Below, one piece after another: positions 56,192 through 64,000 of a DNA stretch of 64,000 nucleotides. Each line of letters opens with the position of its first letter. The first letter of the stretch is position 1. The notes below the pieces were generated by a model. That model searched no databases, was not told the origin of the DNA, and worked only from the letters and a program-made list of their open reading frames with translations. The stretch spans positions 1-64,000 of the forward strand of contig JAFGSG010000145.1 in the NCBI GenBank assembly GCA_016934735.1, given 5' to 3'. This DNA comes from Spirochaetota bacterium (GTDB taxonomy: Bacteria > Spirochaetota > UBA4802 > JAFGDQ01). Both the position numbers and the translations under genes were made by a program.

Positions 56192-57431
56192 ACGCAAGCT
56201 TATGGAGTTGGCTCTCGAGATCGGATTTTCCCGAATGGGTAAAACCTCTCCGAATCCGCCCGTTGGAGCTGTTATAGTAAAGAACGGTGAGATAATATCT
56301 ACAGGCGGCACATCCCCGTGCGGGTCAGACCATGCGGAAGCGTGTGCCATCAAGAATGCGGCAGCAGACACAGCAGGCGCCGAAATGTACGTTTCTCTTG
56401 AACCGTGCTGTCATTACACAAAACGTACGCCTCCTTGCACGGACGCCATTAAGGCAGCGAGGATCGCGCGTGTGTATGTGCCCGTGCTTGATCCGAATCC
56501 GGAGGTGGCCGGCAAAGGAATCGAGACTTTGCGCAGCGCCGGCATAGAAGTCGTTTTTATGTCTGATATGTCCGGGAGGGCGTTTGATCTTATCAGGCAT
56601 TTTAAAAAATATTTATTCAGTAAAACACCTTACATAATACATAAATCGGCAATCAGCCTTGACGGTAAGATAGCTACGAAAACAGGCGATTCAAAATGGA
56701 TATCCTCGGAATATTCCAGATATGTTTCTCATAAACTCAGATCAGTTGTGGATGGAATAATTATCGGGAAAAATACGATGATAAAAGATGATCCGGCACT
56801 GGATGTCCGGACTGATACATTCGGTAATAATATCAAAGATTTTTTTAAAAGATCTGACCTCAGGATAGAAGGCAGAGAAAGTTTTTTTCTTGAAATGCTG
56901 ACAAAATACGCTGAGACTGATTCAACAGTTTCGCCTTTAAGAATTGTCATTGGCGGACCGGAAAAAATTGAGTTTACAAAAAAATTATTTATAGATGATA
57001 ATTATATTTTTTTTATAAACGAATCGGGCAAGGAAAGCCTGTTTAAACAGCACGGACACGATGAAATTAATAGGTTGATCGAATTAAAAAATTTAGTATT
57101 TGTCAAAGGGCGTTCGAAGAAAGAACAGGTCGGATTTATACTGAATGAATTATACAGCCTAGGAAAGATGATGTTAATGGTTGAGGGCGGGGGAACCGCG
57201 GCAGGTTCATTTTTCGATGCGGGTGAGATCGATCAGTTTATTTATTTTATTGCTCCAAAAATAATAGGTAACGGGACAGGTGTTGTTGAAGCGGAAGGGA
57301 AACAGACAATATCGGAATCGCGCATATTGTATGATATCTCAACTGTCATGTTAAAAGAAGATATGCTATATAATGCTTATTCAGAACCTACATTGGGTAT
57401 TTGCAGGGAAATGGAATGTTTACAGGATTGA
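56166..57431 (+). CDS. ribD: Bifunctional riboflavin biosynthesis deaminase/reductase RibD
   Basis: Deaminates and then reduces the pyrimidine intermediate of riboflavin synthesis. The deaminase domain (1-145) has the zinc ligands in DHAEACAI and EPCCHYTKRTPPC. The reductase domain (about 150-410) starts IHKSAISLDGKIAT and includes WISSEYSRYVSHKLR. Length 421 exceeds the usual 360-370 because of extra residues at about 220-260. It overlaps the previous gene by 26 bp and ribE by 16 bp, a tightly coupled pair. Confidence 0.95.
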   Translation: MASVTSENKRKLMELALEIGFSRMGKTSPNPPVGAVIVKNGEIISTGGTSPCGSDHAEACAIKNAAADTAGAEMYVSLEPCCHYTKRTPPCTDAIKAARIARVYVPVLDPNPEVAGKGIETLRSAGIEVVFMSDMSGRAFDLIRHFKKYLFSKTPYIIHKSAISLDGKIATKTGDSKWISSEYSRYVSHKLRSVVDGIIIGKNTMIKDDPALDVRTDTFGNNIKDFFKRSDLRIEGRESFFLEMLTKYAETDSTVSPLRIVIGGPEKIEFTKKLFIDDNYIFFINESGKESLFKQHGHDEINRLIELKNLVFVKGRSKKEQVGFILNELYSLGKMMLMVEGGGTAAGSFFDAGEIDQFIYFIAPKIIGNGTGVVEAEGKQTISESRILYDISTVMLKEDMLYNAYSEPTLGICREMECLQD

Positions 57432-58078
57432 TTGAAGAAATCGGAATAGTCGAGTCAATTAAAGCTGCGGAAGAATCCGACGGGGAGATATATTTAACAG
57501 TATCTGCAAAAAAGATTCTTGATGACATTAAGATCGGGGATTCTGTTTCGATCGACGGCGCGTGCCAGACTGTAACTAAGCTTTCGCGCGGTTCATTCAC
57601 AGTATTCGCCTCAAAAGTTACCTGCGAAGCAACGACGTTTGGGACATTCTTGTCCGGGAGAAGAGTGAATCTTGAGAGGGCAATGGCCGCAAACGCAAGG
57701 TTCGGCGGACATTTTGTTCAGGGGCATGTGGACGGCCGGGGGAAAATCAAATCAATTGTAAAAGACGCAAACGGTTTGAAAATTGAAATATCGGTCCCGA
57801 AGAGCATATCGAAATATATTGCTTCCAAGGGATCTATTGCAGTCGACGGAATATCGCTTACTGTAGTGTCATTAACAGCGGATGGTTTTATTCTATATAT
57901 CATTCCTGAAACGATTAAAAACACGACCCTTTTTGAAAAAGTATCCGCTGTTGAAGTTAATATTGAAGTCGATATTCTCGCAAAATATGTTGAAAGAATA
58001 ACAGGTAATGGTGAAGCCGGCCAACGAAAAGACGAAAAAGATCTTAAGCGTGCTTTGATGGAAGAAGGATTTATGTGA
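57416..58078 (+). CDS. ribE: Riboflavin synthase alpha subunit
   Basis: Catalyses dismutation of two lumazines to riboflavin. 220 residues with two lumazine-binding repeats: MFTGLIEEIG start, VSIDGACQTVTKL, then the second repeat with IAVDGISLTVVSL and HFVQGHVDGRGK. An upstream TTG (57401) is in frame, but AGGGAA just before ATG 57416 and the family start MFTGLIEEIG fix the start. It overlaps ribD by 16 bp. Confidence 0.96.
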   Translation: MFTGLIEEIGIVESIKAAEESDGEIYLTVSAKKILDDIKIGDSVSIDGACQTVTKLSRGSFTVFASKVTCEATTFGTFLSGRRVNLERAMAANARFGGHFVQGHVDGRGKIKSIVKDANGLKIEISVPKSISKYIASKGSIAVDGISLTVVSLTADGFILYIIPETIKNTTLFEKVSAVEVNIEVDILAKYVERITGNGEAGQRKDEKDLKRALMEEGFM

Positions 58079-58080
58079 TT

Positions 58081-59178
58081 ATGAAAAAGACCATAAGCAT
58101 ATTTATTTTTTTTCTTGTGTTTTACTCATTATCTTGTGCATCTACTGAAACTATTCGTTTATACAACAAAGAAATCTCATATTCCTATTCTGATCCGGAA
58201 TATGCTTTTATAAATTATGTTTCAAACGGCAATTTGATAATGGTCATGTCTTTTATTGAAGAAAAACTGGTTGATATAAACTGCACGGATTCTTCAGGTA
58301 AAACCGGATTGATATATGCTTCTCAGTATGGAAATTTAAATATTGCTGAATATTTAGTATCTAAAAATGCAGATATCGATATTCAGGATGAAAACGGCAT
58401 GACTGCTTTGATGACAGCAGTTAAGTTCAATAAACCTGATATGGTTCAGCGACTGTTAAATATAAATGCAAATGCTAAACTCCTTAATCCAGACGGCTAT
58501 ACTGCGATGAAGATTGCCGTTGAAGGGCGCTTGGATGGTATTATAAAAATGCTTTGTTCAAACATTGACTGCATCAGCACACCTGACGGCAATGGTGATA
58601 GTCCGCTTATCTTTGCTTTAAAAAATAAATATTATAATGCAGTGGAAATAATTGCCGCCACCGGACAGAATTTAAACGCAAAAGACAATATCGGACAGAA
58701 TGCGCTTATGCTGGCCATATACTGGAAAAATTATTCAATCGTTCAAACATTATTAAAAAATAAATGCGATCTTAATGAGCAGGATAACAGCGGCCAGACA
58801 GCGCTTATGCTGGCGGTATATTATAAATTTTACGATGCTGTTCAGCTGTTGTTGGATAATAAATGCGATGTAAATACACAGGATAACTGCGGCCAGACAG
58901 CGCTTATGCTGGCGGTATATTATAGATTTTACAATGCTGTTCAGCTGCTGTTGGATAATAAATGCGATGTAAATACACAGGATAAAAGCGGACAAACAGC
59001 GTTAATAAAAGCAGTTGAATATAATTATTATGATATTGCAGATCTTCTGCTTCAAAACGGAGCAGATATAGATATAATTGACAATAGACATAAAAATGCA
59101 TTAGCAATAGCTAAAGAAAATGATAATGAAGAGATAATAAATCTATTATTCGATTATAGCCAGAAGCAAAATAAATAA
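58081..59178 (+). CDS. Ankyrin-repeat lipoprotein
   Basis: A 365-residue protein. The signal ends at FYSLSCAS, a lipobox with Cys near residue 18. Some nine ankyrin repeats follow. The best are consecutive 33-residue units such as LLLDNKCDVNTQDNCGQ-TALMLAVYYRFYNAVQ. It probably mediates protein contacts in the periplasm or at the surface. GTG 58075 is also in frame, but the ATG leads the signal. Its DNA contains a recent tandem duplication (58801-58998). Confidence 0.85.
   Translation: MKKTISIFIFFLVFYSLSCASTETIRLYNKEISYSYSDPEYAFINYVSNGNLIMVMSFIEEKLVDINCTDSSGKTGLIYASQYGNLNIAEYLVSKNADIDIQDENGMTALMTAVKFNKPDMVQRLLNINANAKLLNPDGYTAMKIAVEGRLDGIIKMLCSNIDCISTPDGNGDSPLIFALKNKYYNAVEIIAATGQNLNAKDNIGQNALMLAIYWKNYSIVQTLLKNKCDLNEQDNSGQTALMLAVYYKFYDAVQLLLDNKCDVNTQDNCGQTALMLAVYYRFYNAVQLLLDNKCDVNTQDKSGQTALIKAVEYNYYDIADLLLQNGADIDIIDNRHKNALAIAKENDNEEIINLLFDYSQKQNK
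58801..58998 (+). repeat. Two near-identical 99-bp tandem units in the ankyrin gene
   Basis: 58801-58899 and 58900-58998 match except for a handful of bases. Each codes one 33-residue ankyrin repeat. The preceding unit is less similar. This points to recent in-frame duplication. Confidence 0.85.
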
Positions 59179-59199
59179 TTTCAGCCAGAATAAAAATTA

Positions 59200-60462
59200 A
59201 TGAAAATTAAAACGGGGATAATTTATTCAATTATAGTCAGTGCTTTTATATCATGCTCGTTTTTAAGCATAGACAACACCGATTCCATGCGTGTTAAACA
59301 CAGTACTGTAATAGACGCTAAGGATTATCCTGAAAATAATACTGCCGTGATTTTAGGCTCTGTAACCTCCGTTCATGCTTTGGAACAACCGATCCTAATT
59401 ACCGTTTGTTCGGCAAATCCCTTAAAAGACGGGAAAAGCCGCTTCGCAGGCCATATATTGCTTAATCATACAAAAGAATTTATGATCTATCTGCCTGAAG
59501 GAGAGTATTTCTTATATGCGATTCTTGATTTGAATAATGATTACATTTTTGAAGATAAGGAAACCGCTGGCTTTTATGGAAAGCCGGATAAAATTTCACT
59601 TTTGAAAAATGAAATAAAATCAGGGATAATTATTCCGGTAGGAGCCTTGGCACAACCGGAAAGTATTTTTCCGGAAAGACTTTCGGTACAGCATAAATAT
59701 AACAGTGTTGAATATACCACATATAACGGTCAGGTGAGAAAGATTTACAGCGAAATCTTTTCTTCGGATAACGCAAAGATCGGATGGTGGCATCCTTCGC
59801 TATTTATGAAAGCTTTCGGCGCCAATATCTATTTAACGGAAAAATATGATCCGGATAAGATGCCAGTGCTTTTTATCCATGGTGCCCAGGGTTCGCCGTA
59901 TGACTGGGCTCATGTATATGTGCATCTTGATAAAAATAAATTTCAGCCGTTATTTTTTTATTATCCTTCCGGGCTGCGGTTACCCATGCTTTCCGAACTT
60001 CTTTATATAAGGATGAAAGACCTTCAACAGAAATATAAATTCAAGGAAATTTATATGGCGGCGCACAGCATGGGCGGTCTTGTGTCGCGTTCCATGCTGA
60101 CCAACTATTATAAGAAAAATGATAAATTGATCAAGCTTTATGTAACATTCGCAACTCCATGGTCAGGATTCGAATTTGCAGACGCTGCTATGAAAACAGC
60201 TCCTTATGTCCTGCCAAGCTGGATCGACGTATCGTCGCACAGTATGTTTATTAAAACTACTTTAGATAGAAGTATCCCCTTATCTGTTGATTACTATCTG
60301 TTTTTTGGAAAATACGACAAAACATCTAAAAACAGAGCGCTTGACAGCAGGGTCTATAAGGATGCCAAAGGTATTTTCGGGTTTAATGCCGATCACAACA
60401 CTATCCTGACAGATAAAGAATCATTAGTGAAATTTAATGAAATTTTAAATCAAAAGATTTAA
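59200..60462 (+). CDS. Alpha/beta-hydrolase (lipase-like) lipoprotein
   Basis: A 420-residue protein with a lipobox-type signal (AFISC, Cys near residue 19). The hydrolase domain (about 220-415) has VLFIHGAQGSPYDW (oxyanion), the nucleophile elbow AAHSMGGLVSRS (Ser intact), an Asp candidate in FFGKYDKTS and a final His in NADHNTIL. An N-terminal domain of about 200 residues is of unknown fold. It is 21 bp after the ankyrin gene. It could be a surface lipase/esterase. Confidence 0.82.
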   Translation: MKIKTGIIYSIIVSAFISCSFLSIDNTDSMRVKHSTVIDAKDYPENNTAVILGSVTSVHALEQPILITVCSANPLKDGKSRFAGHILLNHTKEFMIYLPEGEYFLYAILDLNNDYIFEDKETAGFYGKPDKISLLKNEIKSGIIIPVGALAQPESIFPERLSVQHKYNSVEYTTYNGQVRKIYSEIFSSDNAKIGWWHPSLFMKAFGANIYLTEKYDPDKMPVLFIHGAQGSPYDWAHVYVHLDKNKFQPLFFYYPSGLRLPMLSELLYIRMKDLQQKYKFKEIYMAAHSMGGLVSRSMLTNYYKKNDKLIKLYVTFATPWSGFEFADAAMKTAPYVLPSWIDVSSHSMFIKTTLDRSIPLSVDYYLFFGKYDKTSKNRALDSRVYKDAKGIFGFNADHNTILTDKESLVKFNEILNQKI

Positions 60463-61541
60463 ATTCCGAATATTTTGTGCAGATTAACTTTGTTCGGCAT
60501 TACCGGCAGTTCTATTTGTTTCCCAGCCAAATATGAAGAAAGGTAAATCGCATGAACAGCTTCAAGCGCTTTATACCCATCGTAACCCGATGATGCTATA
60601 TCGGTTTGGTTGTTTTTTAGTAATTTTTTAGCCTCAAGATATTCTTTTTTGAAATAATTTATTCCCTTAATATCCGGGAATGGCTTCTCCGAAAGATCCC
60701 TGAATCCAGTGTAATATTTCGATTTAGTATTAAGATATAGATTCTGATACCCGTTCCCGATGACTATTTTGCCTTCAGTACCCGATATCTGAATTTCGAA
60801 CACGAAGTAATTTCTGGCCCCCCCAGCTTCCAGAAAAATATCAACGCCGGATTTTGTCTTGAGCCATGCCACTGCTCTTTTCTCAAATCCCGCCCGCATT
60901 TTTTTCTGTATTTCGCCTCTGACACTGCTTATGTCTCCGAAGAAATATCTGATTATGTCTATCATATGCGTTCCGTCATGAAGGAGCGGCCCTCCGCCCT
61001 GCGCTATGTCTGTGCTAATGCTACCGCTGCCTGCGGAAAGAACTGAAGCGTAAACTGTCTTTACTTCACCTATCCTGTTATTGGTCAGCATTTTTTTTAC
61101 TGCGCGGTATCTGGCGTCGTATCGGCGTTCGTGATTGACAATAAGATTTACTTTGTGTTTTCTGCATTGCGAGAGAAATTCTCCAGCGTCCTTAAGATTT
61201 GACGCTATCGGTTTTTCGCATATGATAGCAGTTGCTCCATTCTTTGCGGCAAATATACCGATCTCTGCGTGTGAATTTGTCCATGTAGCAATGATAACCA
61301 ACCACGGATGTTCTTTAACAATTAATTCACGATAGTCCGTGTATAGATTCTTTTGATGCAAGCCCGCTGTTTCGGCAAATTTATTAAGCCTGTCTTTGTT
61401 TATATCGCAGGCGCAGTTGATTTTTATCCCAGCTGCCTTTGCGCCTCCGTAATGAGTGCACGGTTTAAAGCGCAACGGATCGTTCTCGAGTAAAAAGCCT
61501 ATTCTTCCGCATCCTATGAGTGCTGTTTTTATATTTTTCAT
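60459..61541 (-). CDS. Gfo/Idh/MocA-family oxidoreductase
   Basis: A 360-residue NAD(P)-dependent oxidoreductase. GCGRIGFLLE is the Rossmann motif; CEKPIASNLK and VNHERRYDARYRAVKKM carry the catalytic lysine region, and GGPLLHDGTHMIDIIRYF the conserved His. The frame opens at 61640, but MKNIKTALIGCGRIGF at 61541, with GGGAAAT upstream, is the likely start. It converges on the lipase gene with a 4-bp overlap. Substrate unknown, presumably a sugar or inositol-type compound. Confidence 0.82.
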   Translation of the reverse strand: MKNIKTALIGCGRIGFLLENDPLRFKPCTHYGGAKAAGIKINCACDINKDRLNKFAETAGLHQKNLYTDYRELIVKEHPWLVIIATWTNSHAEIGIFAAKNGATAIICEKPIASNLKDAGEFLSQCRKHKVNLIVNHERRYDARYRAVKKMLTNNRIGEVKTVYASVLSAGSGSISTDIAQGGGPLLHDGTHMIDIIRYFFGDISSVRGEIQKKMRAGFEKRAVAWLKTKSGVDIFLEAGGARNYFVFEIQISGTEGKIVIGNGYQNLYLNTKSKYYTGFRDLSEKPFPDIKGINYFKKEYLEAKKLLKNNQTDIASSGYDGYKALEAVHAIYLSSYLAGKQIELPVMPNKVNLHKIFGI

Positions 61542-61865
61542 GATAATTTCCCGTATTCCTATAGAACGGAATAAATTTAATATCCAGTATTGATTATCGG
61601 CATAATAAATCTCGATTAATGGACTATGATATTTATACAATATCTTTTTTTGGATAAAATTTATTAATACAGAAATTGATGATTATTCTACCTTATCATC
61701 ACTTTTATAAGCAAAGTCATAGTAAAAGTCAGACAGTATGAATAATTTTACTATTTTTAATCTTATTCTTTCATGTAGACTGTTTGTATAATCGGGTACT
61801 TTTCACTTGACATACGTTCAAGTCCATCCGTATATTTCTGTTTTACCCTAAATAAATAAAGCAAT

Positions 61866-62768
61866 ATGAGTAATAATATCCAAACATTATATAGTGAGCT
61901 GAAGGATAAAGTTAATCCCACCCGATTAAAAGAAATCAGCATTGATATAATCAGCAAATTTAAAAACAGGGATGATGAATATTTTGTTCAGTTTGCAAAA
62001 TTAATTGGAGTCGATTCATTTAATGAAAACATCAATAGAATATTCGCGAAGATAATCCAGATTTATCATCCTGATAAATTTACTATAATAAATAATGAAA
62101 TTGAATCAGTATATAAAAACAACAAATACGAGGATTTGCTGCGCTTAAAAAACATTTACCTTATCGATTATAAAAGTTTACAAACGATTATAACTTACGA
62201 TTATATCCGAAAAGAAGATCGTGCTTATAGTGAAGATGATTTTGCATACGCTGAGTACGACTTTGACGGGGAAGATATTTTCAATGACGCAGAATATGAT
62301 AATGCTATTGAAGATAGCGTTTATCCCCGCGAGTATGGCTTTGCTGAAGCGGTTAACCACCTTTTCTTCGGTAACCTTGATTATACTTTGTCAGCATCGG
62401 ATTTGAGAAATATTGATGGCGAGCTGGATTTGTCGGATTATGAGATAAACGATTTAGCAGGCATAGAGAATTGTATTAATACGACTATTTTAAATCTTTC
62501 CGGAAATAATATTATTAAAATATATCAATTATCCGCGTTATCAAGATTAAAGTCTTTATTCTTATCTGAAAACAGTATTGAAGATATATCCGGATTGAAT
62601 TCCCTGGCATTACTTCAGGAAATAGATTTATCTTTTAATAATATTGAAGACATATCAGTATTGCTCGAATTGCCGGAATTGAAATATGTAAATGTAATTC
62701 ATAATCCTTTAAAAGATAAAACAGTTATTAACAAACTATTAAAGAAGGGAGTAATTGTAATCTATTAA
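61866..62768 (+). CDS. J-domain-like / leucine-rich-repeat protein
   Basis: A 300-residue protein. An N-terminal helical part carries the HPD motif at residues 68-70 in FAKIIQIYHPDKF, like helix II of J domains. An acidic linker follows (about 120-170). Four or five SDS22-like leucine-rich repeats fill about 195-295 (LILSGNNIIKIYQLSALSRL-type, with LSENSIEDISGLNSL). No signal peptide. It could recruit Hsp70 (DnaK) to LRR-bound partners. The pairing is unusual; function unknown. Confidence 0.7.
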   Translation: MSNNIQTLYSELKDKVNPTRLKEISIDIISKFKNRDDEYFVQFAKLIGVDSFNENINRIFAKIIQIYHPDKFTIINNEIESVYKNNKYEDLLRLKNIYLIDYKSLQTIITYDYIRKEDRAYSEDDFAYAEYDFDGEDIFNDAEYDNAIEDSVYPREYGFAEAVNHLFFGNLDYTLSASDLRNIDGELDLSDYEINDLAGIENCINTTILNLSGNNIIKIYQLSALSRLKSLFLSENSIEDISGLNSLALLQEIDLSFNNIEDISVLLELPELKYVNVIHNPLKDKTVINKLLKKGVIVIY

Positions 62769-62828
62769 AGGCGAATTAATTAAGCATATTGAAAAAAATT
62801 AAATTTTATTTATCCAACTGATCGAAAC

Positions 62829-63629
62829 ATGACATGGAAAAATTATACATGGAATTCCGGGGATTATCAAAAGCATTCGTCTGCTCAGTTCAAATGGGCA
62901 CAGGAACTGATACATAAGCTTTCCCTTAATGGAACGGAAACTGTTCTCGACATCGGTTGCGGAGACGGGAAAATCACCGCATTGATAAGCTCATATTTAA
63001 ATGAGGGGAATATTGCAGGTATCGACAGTTCAAAAGATATGATTATGCTGGCTGAGAAAAATTTTCCGGTGGTGAAATATCCAAATCTAAATTTTTTTTT
63101 AATGAACGCTTCAAATCTCAATTTTACAGATCAATTCGATATTGCATTTTCAAATGCCGCATTGCATTGGATAAAAGAACAGATCCCGGTTTTGAAAGGA
63201 GTAAGGAAAGCTTTAAAAAAATCCGGGAGAATATTATTCCAAATGGGAGGAAAAGGGAACGCAAAGGATATTCTAAATGCAGTTGAAGAATCCATGAGAG
63301 CAAAAAAATGGCAAAAATATTTTAATGATTTTTCTTTTCCCTATTGTTTTTGTTCACCCGATGAGTATGAAAAATTTTTAGATGAAGCCGGTCTGGTTCC
63401 CAAGCGCCTGGAACTTATTCCGAAAGATATGAATCAAAAGGGAAGGAATGGTCTTGCGGGTTGGATCAGAACAACCTGGCTGCCTTATACAGATAGAATC
63501 CCGATGGAATCCAGGGCAGATTTTATTGATGAAATAATAGATTTGTACAGTAAAAGCTTCCCTGCCGATAATGCAGGCTTTTTCCACGTAAAGATGATCC
63601 GGCTGGAGGTGGAAGCAATTAATGCGTGA
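62829..63629 (+). CDS. SAM-dependent methyltransferase
   Basis: A 266-residue class I methyltransferase. Motif I is VLDIGCGDGK (about 38-47), followed by IAGIDSSKDMI and FSNAALHWIKEQIPVLKGVR. It resembles trans-aconitate 2-methyltransferase (Tam) in layout and length. The substrate is not certain. It is in the same direction as the J-domain/LRR gene, 60 bp downstream. Confidence 0.85.
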   Translation: MTWKNYTWNSGDYQKHSSAQFKWAQELIHKLSLNGTETVLDIGCGDGKITALISSYLNEGNIAGIDSSKDMIMLAEKNFPVVKYPNLNFFLMNASNLNFTDQFDIAFSNAALHWIKEQIPVLKGVRKALKKSGRILFQMGGKGNAKDILNAVEESMRAKKWQKYFNDFSFPYCFCSPDEYEKFLDEAGLVPKRLELIPKDMNQKGRNGLAGWIRTTWLPYTDRIPMESRADFIDEIIDLYSKSFPADNAGFFHVKMIRLEVEAINA

Positions 63630-63719
63630 CAGAACGGAAGCTGTTATTATTATTTGTTTTTTTATAATTTCAGGATCAAGGTAATTTATTATTAATAAAT
63701 TTGTATTTTGAGGTATAAT

Positions 63720-64000
63720 GTGAAACGTTCGAGAATAGTCGATCTTCTTAAATCCGAGGGTTCTGGATTTGATGTGCTTGTCAAGGGATGGGTAAGAACA
63801 AAGCGCGTTTCAAAGGGTTTGTGTTTTGTGGAGATAAACGACGGATCGTGCTTGAAAAATATACAGGCAGTTGCGGATGAAAGCATGCCAAAGTATTCAA
63901 TATTTGCTAATCTGACTACGGGTACAAGTGTTGCAATCATGGGCAGGCTTATCGATTCTCCGGCAAAGGGACAAAAGTTCGAGTTGCAGACAAAAGATGT
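63720..64000 (+). CDS. asnS: Asparaginyl-tRNA synthetase (3' partial)
   Basis: The 93 visible codons are the N-terminal OB-fold anticodon-binding domain of a class IIb synthetase. LVKGWVRTKRVSKG and FVEINDGSCLKNIQAV match AsnRS rather than AspRS. GTG start with SD GAGGT (63710-63714). The gene runs off the window. Because AspRS and LysRS share this fold, the call rests on the RTKR and INDGS spacing. Confidence 0.82.
   Translation, partial: MKRSRIVDLLKSEGSGFDVLVKGWVRTKRVSKGLCFVEINDGSCLKNIQAVADESMPKYSIFANLTTGTSVAIMGRLIDSPAKGQKFELQTKD

Noticed and set aside
58753..59107. Minus-strand ORFs in the ankyrin gene with repeated motifs
   Set aside because: They are reverse complements of the 99-bp ankyrin tandem repeats.

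Overview
The window is AT-rich chromosomal DNA, densely coded, from a diderm (LPS-making), chemotactic bacterium. It carries about 57 supported protein genes and no recognisable tRNA, rRNA, CRISPR array, insertion sequence or prophage. LpxA, LpxD, an LptD-like protein, BamA, Skp-like, Sec and several lipoprotein genes show an outer membrane with lipid A. The chemotaxis cluster recalls the spirochaete cheA-cheW-cheX-cheY arrangement. Together with relaxed lipoboxes and an rpmF-acpP-rnc block, this suggests a spirochaete or a related deep lineage. That placement is inference; no 16S gene is present. GTG and TTG starts are frequent.

Layout. 1-4163: 3' end of rpoA, rplQ, then maf and spoT/rel on the minus strand. 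4631-5571: a small membrane protein and an HD hydrolase. 5939-11282: chemotaxis operon cheW-cheA-cheB-cheY, in which CheA carries a C-terminal CheC/CheX-type phosphatase domain. 11370-16128: scpA, scpB, cmk, rpsA and a TPR membrane protein (chromosome segregation, nucleotide and translation functions). 16285-20900: rpmF, acpP, rnc, Nudix, aroB, a GnnA-like oxidoreductase and a STAS protein. 20944-23338 (minus): a degenerate ABC ATPase and a TPR protein. 23574-31425: lptD-like gene, acidic zinc-ribbon protein coupled to uvrA, and a TPR-NHL-VWA protein. 31450-34293 (minus): an esterase-like protein lacking its nucleophile, a membrane protein and a HEAT-repeat protein. 34580-37189: a LysM lipoprotein and an unknown exported protein.

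37312-43267: central carbon metabolism and secretion (GlpX-like protein with lost catalytic residues, aminotransferase, NYN protein, gap, tpiA, secG, ferredoxin) closed by a clear terminator. 43436-50332: envelope biogenesis (TonB-type barrel, bamA, Skp-like lipoprotein, lpxD, lpxA). 50395-55235: L,D-transpeptidase and yajC-unknown-secD-secF. 55244-58078: exported protein, ribD and ribE. 58081-64000: ankyrin lipoprotein, lipase-like lipoprotein, Gfo/Idh oxidoreductase (minus), J-domain/LRR protein, methyltransferase and the 5' end of asnS.

Most of the window is housekeeping. The main points of interest are the CheA-CheC fusion, the GlpX-like, ABC-ATPase and esterase proteins missing catalytic residues, a dispersed ~110-bp repeat with a covarying hairpin placed just before both cmk and lpxA, a J-domain/LRR protein, and several unexplained inverted repeats in intergenic DNA.
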